A stretch of DNA of 34,984 nt. Origin: an uncultured Bacteroides sp. Its GTDB lineage: Bacteria; Bacteroidota; Bacteroidia; Bacteroidales; Bacteroidaceae. A model generated the notes under the pieces. It was given only the letters and a program-made list of their open reading frames with translations, was not told the DNA's origin and did not search any database. Both the position numbers and the translations under genes were made by a program. Every line of letters begins with the position of its first letter. The first letter of the stretch is position 1. Shown one piece after another: positions 18,601 through 25,930 of the stretch. The DNA is taken from positions 1 through 34,984 of the forward strand of contig CALUJC010000036.1 of the NCBI GenBank assembly GCA_944320865.1, read 5' to 3'.

Positions 18601-18924
18601 GATGTTCAACGTGGTTTGGTTAGTAATCACAATTTCCTGGGATATATACCCGATAAAAGAAACAACAAGAGTGGCACCCGGCTGCACATCCAGTGCAAAG
18701 TTACCATCGATATCGGTAATCACGCCGTTAGTAGTACCTTTTTCCAAAATATTGGCACCAATCACCGGCCCCATGGCATCGGTAACAGTACCCGTGATTC
18801 GTTTTGTTTGCTGCACAACTTCCACTGCATCGGCCGATGCCGCCCAAAGTCGTGGGGTATTGCCTAAGCCACACGTGGCACATATACCCAAAAGCAAGGC
18901 TGTTTTTCTAATGGTTACATTCAT
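15655..18924 (-). CDS. SusC-like TonB-dependent outer-membrane transporter
   Basis: A 1089-residue SusC/RagA family porin. The signal peptide ends near residue 30 (RLWAAS). A carboxypeptidase-D-regulatory-like domain follows at about 40-118 (ITGTVTDAMGPVIGANILEKG). Then come the DEVVVVGYGTMKKSDLSGA segment and plug (about 120-250, with LQGRAAGVTAVTTSGAPGSSSSIRIRG and ATAIYGAQGANGVVLITTKRG), and the 22-strand barrel ending in VYSFGLNVTF with the terminal Phe. It imports manno-oligosaccharides using TonB energy. It has no N-terminal STN signalling domain, so it is not a sigma/anti-sigma type. It is the first gene of its operon, with a promoter about 240 bp upstream. Confidence 0.96.
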   Translation of the reverse strand: MNVTIRKTALLLGICATCGLGNTPRLWAASADAVEVVQQTKRITGTVTDAMGPVIGANILEKGTTNGVITDIDGNFALDVQPGATLVVSFIGYISQEIVITNQTTLNITLKEDTEMLDEVVVVGYGTMKKSDLSGASVSMSEDQLKGSIITNLDQSLQGRAAGVTAVTTSGAPGSSSSIRIRGQATINANAEPLYVIDGVIMQGGGQSGADFGLGDALGNGSVSTISPLSTINPADIVSMEILKDASATAIYGAQGANGVVLITTKRGKSGEAKFTYDGMFAVQRQTKRLDIMNLREYANFYNDFVDVGEADESAYLSDPSLLGKGTNWQDAIFQTALQHQHQVSAQGGSDKVQYYVSGSYMDQEGTIIGSEFSRFSVRTNLDAQLKKWLKLGLSATYSSTDESLKLADSSEGLINYSLTTIPSIPIYNVDGSYSSISQEGYTNPNPVALALMDDILLNRQKLTGNIFAEVTPIKNLVWHAELGYDISASKAERYEPMVNLGTWIRDNNESSIQKNSSTFWQLKNYLTYNGSIDKHSYSVMLGQEMWKSDYDYSSVFNTNLPSDEVHNPALGNGTPAIGYGFGSSSMASFFARATYNYADRYLATYTYRYDGSSNFGPENRWAGFHAIAASWRFSNEKFFEPLQNVISNGKLRIGWGQTGNANIGGYRWGSAISIMPTGLGMSYRPANIANTGIKWESQEQINVGLDLSFFHDRINLTVDWYKKESKDMLMQLQLPSYMGTSGNASSALAAPWGNYGHIRNTGVEISLNTHPLIGEFQWDSDFQISVNRNKLVALSGTSAAQIVGYGQWTDVVSVTNVGESLYNFYGYVTDGVYEDLEDLQTSPKPANSYPANGVFNKNNTVWVGDIKYKDLNGDGVIDENDRTNIGSPMPKFTFGWTNTFRYKNFDLSLFINGSVGNKVYNYLGMSLTHMNSTWTNQLNSVNDRAILAPIDANKDYTNGAVVNGVTVYHWYDDVTNVRVTNPGTSTPRATINDPNDNDRVSDRYVEDGSYIRLKNITLGYTFPKRLTNKWHIENLRLYANIQNLLTITGYNGYDPEIGVSTASANVMGLDNGRYPSPTVYSFGLNVTF

Positions 18925-19161
18925 ACTTGTATTTTTCTTAGATTAATAATAGGAACTTTCTTTTGCCGCCATGTCCGCATAAAAGCCAACATCCATCAAG
19001 GTCCGTTCTCCAATGGTAAAGACAGCAGTGTTTTCTTTTGTTTACTTCTTTCACATAGGCAATTACATTTAATTATTAGTATTTATTGTATATACATAAA
19101 AGACTATTAAAGGCCAAAGGACAATTAAGGTAACAAAGACTCATGTCGATAGAACCGATTG

Positions 19162-19224
19162 CAAATGTACAAGAAAAGAGGGTGCCAAAACGACACCCTC
19201 TTATCCGATTCCGATACTATTTTT
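19162..19224 (-). promoter_or_regulatory. Promoter of the SusC operon with candidate operator
   Basis: CAAATGTA (19162-19169) reads TACATTTG in sense, a full -7 match. A TTTG for -33 (CAAA at 19186-19189) lies 16 bp upstream and falls in the loop of a terminator-like hairpin. Further upstream is CCGATACTATTTT (19211-19223), in sense AAAATAGTATCGG, identical over these 13 positions to the CE7 operon box. It starts 41 bp from the -7 box rather than 20, a difference of 21 bp or two helical turns. The leader to the SusC start would be about 230 nt. In it I see only AT-rich sequence (18925-19150). Confidence 0.6.
19172..19200 (-). terminator. Terminator-like hairpin overlapping the SusC promoter
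   Basis: In the minus-strand sense, GAGGGTG (complement of 19194-19200) pairs with CACCCTC (complement of 19178-19184), with a 9-nt loop, and is followed by TTTTCTTG. It would stop read-through from the CE7-GH5-GH127-GH5 operon just before the SusC start site. The -33 candidate lies in its loop. Confidence 0.65.
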
Positions 19225-19279
19225 ACATTAACATATGAATCGGGGTAATAGCAACGATATGCTATTTAGCTTATACTAT

Positions 19280-19615
19280 AAATGGGAATTTAGTTGACGA
19301 GGGAACAAGTTAACAAGGCTACGAGGACAGTGAAACTGTCCAACTATGCTTAACCGCTGTGTGCCGCGCAGCGGTACCTGCGGTAAGAAGCCATCAGCAG
19401 ATGCATAGAACCTCGAAGAGGTTCAACCTCATACCGACGGGACATAGCTTGTTCGACCCCTTCGAGGTCGGGGGGCTTGCGCTCACCTGCATACACCGCA
19501 GGTACCGCTGCGCGGCACACAGCGGTTAAGCATGGTTGGACGGCGTTGCCGTCCGCAAATACTCCGCCCCTCGTTGCCTCGTCAACTTGTCTCCTTGTCA
19601 ACTAAATTATCATTT
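19280..19615 (-). repeat. Palindromic intergenic element E4 (family A, 336 bp, opposite orientation)
   Basis: This is the same element as E2 but inverted: AAATGGGAATTTA at 19280-19292 on the left and TAAATTATCATTT at 19603-19615 on the right. The paired mini-hairpins read GGACAGTGAAACTGTCC and GGACGGCGTTGCCGTCC, and the long inverted repeat is intact. It lies 7 bp past the stop of the second GH5 gene and upstream of the SusC promoter. It is the only copy in the window whose ATC-type end faces the upstream gene's stop codon. Confidence 0.9.
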
Positions 19616-19622
19616 ACACACT

Positions 19623-20612
19623 TTAGTGATTACGTTTCAACTCATCGCGTACCATTTTGCCCCACGTTTTCAGGTCTTCATCCTTCCAGTTGCCTTCAGA
19701 AGAGGCCAATGGATAAAGCATGGAGCAAGTCTCGTCTTTATCGGATACTGACCAGACTACCCAACTGATGGAATGCTTTTGCATCCATTCCAGCCACTTG
19801 TTCCATTCCTCCACGTTGATGTCGCCATCGCCCGACGCCTCCATGGACGCACACTCCGACACAAACAGGGGAAGCCCTTTACCCAAGGCATAGTCTCCAC
19901 GGTCGCGCAGGTCCTGCTTATGGGTATTGGCATAGAAGTGCAAGGTATACATCAGGTTGTCGTAGCCAGTGATAGGGTCATCAGCAGCAATATGGATATC
20001 CTGGTCCCAATGAGGGGAACCCACCAATATCACGGCATCCGGCTCAATGGAACGGATCACCTTGATTACCTCTATCGAATAGGCCTTTACATCCGCCCAA
20101 CTGTCTTCTACCGGCTCGTTGAATATTTCGTAAATCACGTTGGGCACCCCTTTATATCGGGTCGCCATTTTCTTGAAGAAGTCTTTGGCCTCCTCCGTGC
20201 GCAAGCCGTGGCTATGCCAGTCTATAATGGCATACACGCCATTCTCTATGGCAGCATCCACTACGGTCTGCACGCAGTTTATTCCCATTTCCGGGTTGTC
20301 TATATAGGCGCCTTCCAGTTCCACACCCATGGAAGCACGCACCACCTGTGCGCCCCAATCGTTGACCAGATAGTCCACCGACGAAGCATTATAGAAGCGC
20401 GGCCAAAACTGATGCCAGCCGTAGCTTACCCCATGCAGCACCACCGGCTCCCCCTTCTCATTGACCAATTGAAGCCCTTTTACCGATAGGGCCGATACTT
20501 TTTTATCCACAACTTGCTCCGCATTTTTTTGCCCGGAGGCCTTGGAGCCACAACTTGCCATCACTGCCATCAGGCAAATGGCCAACACTACATTCAATGC
20601 ATGAATCTTCAT
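19623..20612 (-). CDS. GH5 endo-glycanase lipoprotein (GH5_2-like endoglucanase)
   Basis: A 329-residue lipoprotein (lipobox VMASC, Cys21). The GH5 catalytic acid/base is Glu166 in NVIYEIFNEPVED and the nucleophile is Glu253 in PLFVSECASM. The opening VKGLQLVNEKGEPVVLHGVSYGWHQFW and the stretch YAIIDWHSHG look most like subfamily 2 endo-beta-1,4-glucanases. In a mannan locus this would suit the glucose-containing stretches of glucomannan. A mannanase activity cannot be excluded. It is the last gene of the operon that begins with the CE7 esterase, 31 bp after the GH127-type gene. It is followed by repeat E4. Confidence 0.88.
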   Translation of the reverse strand: MKIHALNVVLAICLMAVMASCGSKASGQKNAEQVVDKKVSALSVKGLQLVNEKGEPVVLHGVSYGWHQFWPRFYNASSVDYLVNDWGAQVVRASMGVELEGAYIDNPEMGINCVQTVVDAAIENGVYAIIDWHSHGLRTEEAKDFFKKMATRYKGVPNVIYEIFNEPVEDSWADVKAYSIEVIKVIRSIEPDAVILVGSPHWDQDIHIAADDPITGYDNLMYTLHFYANTHKQDLRDRGDYALGKGLPLFVSECASMEASGDGDINVEEWNKWLEWMQKHSISWVVWSVSDKDETCSMLYPLASSEGNWKDEDLKTWGKMVRDELKRNH

Positions 20613-20643
20613 GGTTTATCTTATTCTTTAGTTCCACATCTTT

Positions 20644-22602
20644 CTATTTTTTCTCTTTCTGTATCGGGAAGTAAATGGTATACGGCTCATCTCCTATTTC
20701 ATATAAAGGAACGAAACGAATAGCTTTTGCCTGATGACTCGTCCGGTAATGGCTTTGCTTCCATCTCACTATTTTATACTCCTGCCCGTATTCCGGTATC
20801 AGTATGCTTTCCGGACTTTCCTTATCCGCAACATGCAACATCGTTTCCTCCCCGCAAAGCCCGGCCAACACAATAGGACCTTCCATATAAGCCACCATGT
20901 CTTCACTGCCGGGCAAGGGTTCGGCATACAGGCAAGTGGGGAATTCTATATACACCTCATCATTCTGCCAAGTACGGCTGATGGTGTGATACCCATGGAG
21001 TGCATTTACCTTTTCCGGTTGCCCGTTTACTTTTATAATGGCCTTTTCCTTCAACCACCAAGGCAAACGCAAGCATAAATCAAAATGCACAGGATCTTCC
21101 GCATTTATCTTCAGCTGCATCTTCCAGCGGCTACCCGCATAATCCTTATTGAACTGGCTTACTGTAAAATCCTGCTGTACATGCACGTCCGTCCCTTCCT
21201 TCTTCCAACTCAATTCCGAAGGGATGTATTGGCTGACAACCAGTCCTTTTTCCGATTCAAAATAGATATATTCCAAATAACGTGTCTGTGCCTGTACCAA
21301 TGAGCCATGACAACAGTAGAAATCCATCGTCGGATGTCCCCAACCTTTCTCTCCTCCCTTTGTATAACCGGCTCCCATAGGAAGGAAATAAGCCACCATG
21401 CCGGTTCTTGGATGTTGTTGAGCCAATAAGCCATTGTAGATATTCCGTTCGATATAGTCGGCATATTGCACATCGCCCGTCCAGCGATACAGATAGTCGG
21501 CTGTACGTATCATGTTGTATACCGTGCAATGCTCCTGGTTGTTCTCTCCGATAAAATGATGCAACTGATGAGGCGGAATCCAAAATTCTCCGGCATTCTG
21601 CCCTCCCGTACAAAATGATTCACGGTCGAGCACTGCACATTTCCAGAAAGCCAACGTCATCTGCTTCCAATAGTCATTGCCCGTCACCTCATACAAGCGT
21701 GCCGCTCCATGCGACCAAGGAATGCTGGCATTGGCATGATCATTGGACAAGGCATCCTCCCCTTTCTCCAATGCCTGGAACAATCCGGGTTGCCCATACC
21801 TTTCCATCAAATCCCTATACTTCACATTCTGCGTCAATGCATACATATTGGCCCATATTTCCAGCATGCCACTTGTTTCTCCTCCATATATCGCATAGGC
21901 CTTGCCTGTCTCTACCAGTTCGCCCGTCCAACGATGAAACCAGTCGGCAAATCTATCCAATACGTCCAATGCCTGTTGGGAGCCTGTCAGCATATACATG
22001 TCATACAGCCCCATCAAAGTCTTATGAAGGGTATATTGAGGCGACCAAATGTTTTTTCCTTCCGCCATCAAATATAAATACTTCTCCGGAATGGAACCTA
22101 CCCACTCTCCTCCATTGTTTTCTTGGCAAACGGCCAATTCAGCGACAATACGGTCAGCCTTTTCTTTCACTTCCTTATCACCAGTCTCGGCATATATGTA
22201 AGCGGCAGCCGACAGCCAATGCCCAAGGAAGTGGCCACGCAACTGGTTGCTGGGCGACTCCCACCCCCAATAGAAATCCTGATAATTCCCATCTTTATTT
22301 ACCGTAATATTGCCCGTCTTCGAAATGCCTGCCTCATAATAAAAATTCTGCAACAGCTTGTCATTCTCCAAGCTCATCAGGTATTTTTTATTCAATGCAT
22401 AGCGTTCGGAAAACAAGCTGTTGCGCAATTTCACCTGCTGCACCGGAATAGATTTCAGCCTTACCTCTGGTGAATGATGATGCTGGAACAATTCCTCCTT
22501 ATTCTCTTTCCTTTCTCCGGCATCATCGACATAAATCACTTGTGAAAAGGCAGATGAGGAGAAAACGCCTGCCATCACAATACCATAAAATATCTTTTTC
22601 AT
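20644..22602 (-). CDS. GH127-type (DUF1680) glycoside hydrolase
   Basis: A 652-residue enzyme with a cleavable signal peptide (MKKIFYGIVMAGVFSSSAFS, cut before Gln21), so it is periplasmic or secreted. The fold is the (alpha/alpha)6 barrel plus beta-sandwich of beta-L-arabinofuranosidases. The zinc/thiolate site known in that family is present: Glu357 and Cys359 in NQEHCTVYNM, and Cys430-Cys431 in DFYCCHG, where the second pair supplies the nucleophilic Cys. Its substrate here is not obvious. It may remove an arabinose or related side group from a mannan-associated polymer. The gene starts 14 bp after the GH5 mannanase stop and is co-transcribed with both GH5 genes. Confidence 0.85.
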   Translation of the reverse strand: MKKIFYGIVMAGVFSSSAFSQVIYVDDAGERKENKEELFQHHHSPEVRLKSIPVQQVKLRNSLFSERYALNKKYLMSLENDKLLQNFYYEAGISKTGNITVNKDGNYQDFYWGWESPSNQLRGHFLGHWLSAAAYIYAETGDKEVKEKADRIVAELAVCQENNGGEWVGSIPEKYLYLMAEGKNIWSPQYTLHKTLMGLYDMYMLTGSQQALDVLDRFADWFHRWTGELVETGKAYAIYGGETSGMLEIWANMYALTQNVKYRDLMERYGQPGLFQALEKGEDALSNDHANASIPWSHGAARLYEVTGNDYWKQMTLAFWKCAVLDRESFCTGGQNAGEFWIPPHQLHHFIGENNQEHCTVYNMIRTADYLYRWTGDVQYADYIERNIYNGLLAQQHPRTGMVAYFLPMGAGYTKGGEKGWGHPTMDFYCCHGSLVQAQTRYLEYIYFESEKGLVVSQYIPSELSWKKEGTDVHVQQDFTVSQFNKDYAGSRWKMQLKINAEDPVHFDLCLRLPWWLKEKAIIKVNGQPEKVNALHGYHTISRTWQNDEVYIEFPTCLYAEPLPGSEDMVAYMEGPIVLAGLCGEETMLHVADKESPESILIPEYGQEYKIVRWKQSHYRTSHQAKAIRFVPLYEIGDEPYTIYFPIQKEKK

Positions 22603-22616
22603 GCTATACCTCTATT

Positions 22617-23924
22617 TTATCGTAATTTCTCGTTTTCTTCCTTTATTATCTGCACAGTCGTGCTGTCTGTGGCAAAGACCGAGTTCAAGCCCTGTTGCTC
22701 CTGCGCCGGGTCGCCGGTATAGTCATCGCCCGGCTCCCAATAGATATGCCCCGGCGTCTGCTTGGCAAAGCCGCCCCATCCCCAGAAGTTGCATCCGGCA
22801 AAAAGTCCGCCTTTGTCACGCTCCTGGCGAATCAGGTCGAACACATAGGCATAGTAGGCATCGCGTGCCGTGGTAGGGGCATCTTTGGAGAACCGGAAAC
22901 CATCGCGCGGGAAACCAAACTCCTCCAGCACCACCGGTTTCTTGTATTTGCTCCCTACGGCCAAGTGGTCCTCTATGTATTTCCGAGTGTTCTCCTTTGC
23001 CAGGGGAAGCATTTCCGTCAGGCTGTCTTCCTTTACCCAGCCCCAGTTGTAGGGCCAGATGTGGATGTTCAGATAGTCTATATTGGGGTCGGCATGTATT
23101 TGCTCAAAGAGGGCCATGTTCCCCTCGCATCCCCACATGCCTTCGCTGCCCGACGCCACCATGTGGTTCGCGTCCAGCGACTTTATCTGTGCAGCCACCT
23201 CGGCCATCCAGCGGGCAAAGGGAGCTTTGTTTTCCTCAGAAAAAGCACGCGGCTCATTGCCTATCTGCCAGGCCATGAGGGCAGGGTCTTCCGTGTATTT
23301 CTTGCCCGTATACCGGTTGGTGCGGGTCACGATGTAGCGCACATGGTTGGCAAAGAGAGCCTTGGCACTGTCCGATTGCTGGTACTGCTTCACATACTCC
23401 ATGTAGGCAGGCCAGCCGTCGATGGCAGGCACCACCGCCTTGCCATGTCCCGACCATTGCAGGTAGACGGAGTAACCTCCGCTCCACTCCCACGAGTTGT
23501 TCAGGTAGAGCACGGCCGTCATGTCCCGTTTGCCCAGCTCGGCCATAAAGTAGTCCAGCCCGTCCAAAATGGTATCATTATACACACCCGGAGCCGTCTG
23601 CAAAGAGGGCTGCACGCGCGTAGGCACCCCGTTCTCTCCATCGGCGCCCACCAGCACGCGCAGGTTGGTCACCCCGATGCCCTGCAAGAAGTCCAGCTCC
23701 TTGTGCAGGCGGGCACGGTCGCCACCCTGTCCCTGCGAGGCCAAGATAGGGCCATACCAAAAGTTGGTACCTACAAAGTAATAAGGCTTGCCCTTGCGGA
23801 TAAATTGCCCCTCGGCACTCACCTTGACAAACGGAGACGGCTCCGCACTGTGGGATTTCGAAGCACAGGCCACCACAAAGAGGAATAACAATGCTGTCGC
23901 ACCTAATAAAAGAAGCTTTTTCAT
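22617..23924 (-). CDS. GH5_7-like endo-beta-1,4-mannanase lipoprotein
   Basis: A 435-residue lipoprotein starting MKKLLLLGATALLFLFVVAC (Cys20). An in-frame start 34 codons earlier was discarded because it runs through the end of repeat E3. The acid/base is Glu224 in MAWQIGNEPRAF and the nucleophile is Glu335 in VVLEEFGFPRD. FVGTNFWYGPI, LYLNNSWEWSGG and YLNIHIWPYNWGWV are typical of GH5 subfamily 7 mannanases. It would cut internal mannan bonds. It is the second gene of the CE7 operon, separated from CE7 by repeat E3, and is followed after 14 bp by the GH127-type gene. Confidence 0.92.
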   Translation of the reverse strand: MKKLLLLGATALLFLFVVACASKSHSAEPSPFVKVSAEGQFIRKGKPYYFVGTNFWYGPILASQGQGGDRARLHKELDFLQGIGVTNLRVLVGADGENGVPTRVQPSLQTAPGVYNDTILDGLDYFMAELGKRDMTAVLYLNNSWEWSGGYSVYLQWSGHGKAVVPAIDGWPAYMEYVKQYQQSDSAKALFANHVRYIVTRTNRYTGKKYTEDPALMAWQIGNEPRAFSEENKAPFARWMAEVAAQIKSLDANHMVASGSEGMWGCEGNMALFEQIHADPNIDYLNIHIWPYNWGWVKEDSLTEMLPLAKENTRKYIEDHLAVGSKYKKPVVLEEFGFPRDGFRFSKDAPTTARDAYYAYVFDLIRQERDKGGLFAGCNFWGWGGFAKQTPGHIYWEPGDDYTGDPAQEQQGLNSVFATDSTTVQIIKEENEKLR

Positions 23925-23940
23925 ATTATATTTTGTTGTT

Positions 23941-24278
23941 AAATGATAATTTATAAGTTGACAAGGGGACAAGTTAACGAGGCAACGAGGAGACGAGTAT
24001 TGCGGACGGCAACGCCGTCCAACCATGCTTAACCGCTGTGTGCCGCGCAGCGGTACCTGCGTTGTATGTAGGTGAGCGCAAGCATCCCGACCTCGAAAGG
24101 GTCGAACAAGCTATGTCCCGTCGGTATGGGGTTGAACCTCTTCGAGGTTCTATGCATCTGCTGATGGCTTCTTACCGCAGGTACCGCTGCGCGGCACACA
24201 GCGGTTAAGCATAGTTGGACAGTTGCACTGTCCTCGTAGCCTTGTTAACTTGTTCCCTCGTCAACTAAATTCCCATTT
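23941..24278 (+). repeat. Palindromic intergenic element E3 (family A, 338 bp)
   Basis: The ends are AAATGATAATTTA (23941-23953) and TAAATTCCCATTT (24266-24278). Octamer arms, paired mini-hairpins GGACGGCAACGCCGTCC and GGACAGTTGCACTGTCC, and the long inverted repeat are all present. Its octamers differ from E2 in several bases (for example TTGACAAG and TTAACGAG). It lies inside the CE7-GH5 operon, with the right box 3 bp from the CE7 stop codon and the left box 16 bp from the GH5 start. Confidence 0.9.
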
Positions 24279-24281
24279 CTT

Positions 24282-25565
24282 TCACTTCACCCCCAGCTGT
24301 CCCCTCAGCCACTCCAGCCAGGCATCCCATTGCTCCTGATACCAATAATGGCCCGTTTCAAGATAGGGGTGCAACTCTTTGGGAGCGGTGATGGCGTTGT
24401 AGGCGGCATACATGGAAGTGGGCGGGCACACCTCGTCGTTATAGCCCCAGCTGAACCAGCCGGGCACCCGGAGCTGGCGGGCAAAATTGGCCGTGTCGTA
24501 GTAGCGCGCCGTCTGCCGCTCTTTGTCCGTAGGAGCACCGTAGTAGAAGTAATAATGAGGCCAGCCGCAAGCTCGCTTCTCAAACCAAGCCTCGTGGTCG
24601 CACAAGGCAGGATGGACGGCAGCCAGGCAGGTGACCCGCGAGTCGAGCGCCGCCGTTATCACCGACAGGGCGCCGCCCTGGCTGGAGCCGGTCACGCCCA
24701 AGGCCTTGCCGTTGTATTGCGGCAAGGAGCAAATAAAGTCTACGGCACGCAGCGCGCCCACAATGACACGGTTGTAGTAGAAAGCATCGCGGTCGTCCCG
24801 GCGGAAAGTCCAATAATTACTCAAAGCCCCATTGGCCAGATTGTCGTAAACCGACTGCTGCATGGTGACGGGTATGCCATGAATGCCTACCTCCAGCACA
24901 ATCAGCTTGCCGGGGGCAGTATAGGTGTCCCCGCTATAAGGACGCACGCCGGCTCCCGGCACACGCAGCAGGGCTGGATACTTGCCCTCGGCCTTCGGCA
25001 CCGTCAGGATGCCGTAATAGCGCCCGCCCCAAGGCTTGGTCTGGAAGCTTACCTGATAAACGTTGTCCAACTCTGTGCAGCGTTCGGGCAGCAACACCAT
25101 GGTAGGGTTCAGCGGAGTCTTGCGCGCCTCGGCTAGCGTGTTGGCCCAATACTCATTGAAGTCGGCCGGCAGCTGACTCACGGGCTGCAGGCGTTCGGGC
25201 GCATAGGCGGCGGTGGCCAGCCCCTCGTAGGTGCGGCCGTCCACATGGGCCTTCACCTTGCAGCGCAGGAAGCCGGGCGTTTTCATCGAGGCCTTCAGCA
25301 CCAGCGAGCCGTCTTTCAGCACTACCCCCGTGCGGACGTCCGTGGGATACATCTCAGGTCCCAGCTCATAATCGATGGTAACATCGGGCAACAGGTTCTG
25401 CGCCTTCACCACACGCACGGTGAAGGTACATTTCTCGCCCAACTGATAAGTCCAGTCACTATGGTCGGGCGACACCACTACACGAATTTCATTTCCGCGA
25501 ATCTGCGCCATTGCAAAAGAGGCGCACAACAAAAAAGCCAACAGAAGAAAAGTTACCTTTTTCAT
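24282..25565 (-). CDS. CE7-family acetyl esterase (acetyl-xylan esterase-like)
   Basis: A 427-residue alpha/beta hydrolase with a signal peptide (MKKVTFLLLAFLLCASFAMA, cut before Gln21). Residues of about 25-115 form an extra N-terminal Ig-like domain. The AXE1-type catalytic domain follows, with nucleophile Ser295 in GVTGSSQGG, Asp377 in SWGYNDEVCPPTS and His406 in ETGHYWYQ. The RGQ-type motif of classic CE7 enzymes is not obvious; FRRDDRDAFYYN occupies that region. In this locus the likely role is removal of acetyl groups from acetylated (gluco)mannan so that mannanases can act. It is the first gene of a four-gene operon. Repeat E7 fills its 5' leader. Confidence 0.87.
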   Translation of the reverse strand: MKKVTFLLLAFLLCASFAMAQIRGNEIRVVVSPDHSDWTYQLGEKCTFTVRVVKAQNLLPDVTIDYELGPEMYPTDVRTGVVLKDGSLVLKASMKTPGFLRCKVKAHVDGRTYEGLATAAYAPERLQPVSQLPADFNEYWANTLAEARKTPLNPTMVLLPERCTELDNVYQVSFQTKPWGGRYYGILTVPKAEGKYPALLRVPGAGVRPYSGDTYTAPGKLIVLEVGIHGIPVTMQQSVYDNLANGALSNYWTFRRDDRDAFYYNRVIVGALRAVDFICSLPQYNGKALGVTGSSQGGALSVITAALDSRVTCLAAVHPALCDHEAWFEKRACGWPHYYFYYGAPTDKERQTARYYDTANFARQLRVPGWFSWGYNDEVCPPTSMYAAYNAITAPKELHPYLETGHYWYQEQWDAWLEWLRGQLGVK

Positions 25566-25602
25566 GGTATAACATCTTTTTTAATTAAGTGAATTTACAA
25601 TT

Positions 25603-25874
25603 AAATGATAATTTATCTGTTAGTGTTTAGCGTTTAGTGATTAGTGATTAATGCGCTGGGGTAACTGAATTCTCCTCCTCCTGGGAGGAGGAGTACCCGA
25701 AGGGGGAGGTGGTAGGGAAAAGTTATATAAATTAGGCGTTAATCGCTACCACCCCGTCACTTCGTGCCACCCCTCCTCCCCGGAGGCGGGGAATCAGTTA
25801 CCGCCTCCTTATTGCACGTATTAATCACTCATCACTAATCACTAACCACTAATCGCTAAACTAAATTCCCATTT
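25603..25874 (+). repeat. Palindromic intergenic element E7 (TTAGTGA-heptad type, 272 bp)
   Basis: It has the same end boxes: AAATGATAATTTA (25603-25615) and TAAATTCCCATTT (25862-25874). The arms are 7-bp repeats of TTAGTGA type on the left and the complementary AATCACT type on the right. The core begins GTAACTGAATTCTCCTCC and ends CCCCGGAGGCGGGGAATCAG, matching the core of E6. It is split by a further inverted segment (GGAGGTGGTAGGG pairing imperfectly with CTACCACCCC). It lies between the inferred CE7 promoter and the CE7 start, so it should be transcribed as part of the leader. Confidence 0.88.
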
Positions 25875-25883
25875 TTCTATTGG

Positions 25884-25930
25884 CAAAGGTAGCCCGTTTG
25901 CCCGTCCGCCGCCGATACTATTTTATCTTA
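25884..25930 (-). promoter_or_regulatory. Promoter of the CE7-GH5-GH127-GH5 operon with candidate operator
   Basis: CAAAGGTA (25884-25891) reads TACCTTTG in sense, a full -7 match. No TTTG or TTG is found at -33. Instead, 20 bp upstream lies CCGATACTATTTTATCT (25912-25928), in sense AGATAAAATAGTATCGG, shared with the other two mannan operons. Lack of a -33 box with an operator next to its position fits an activator-dependent promoter. The operator abuts the stop codon of the AraC gene. Confidence 0.6.

Noticed and set aside
15655-18924. SusC as part of an invertible (phase-variable) SusC/D module.
   Set aside because: No tyrosine recombinase, no partial susC copy and no inverted repeat inside the gene is present in the window.
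22695-23888. Long open frame on the plus strand opposite the GH5 mannanase (also similar frames at 5918-7030, 7271-8365 and 12304-13584).
   Set aside because: These are mirror frames of GC-rich coding genes whose minus-strand products have clear catalytic motifs. The plus-strand products resemble nothing and are rich in His, Arg and Pro.
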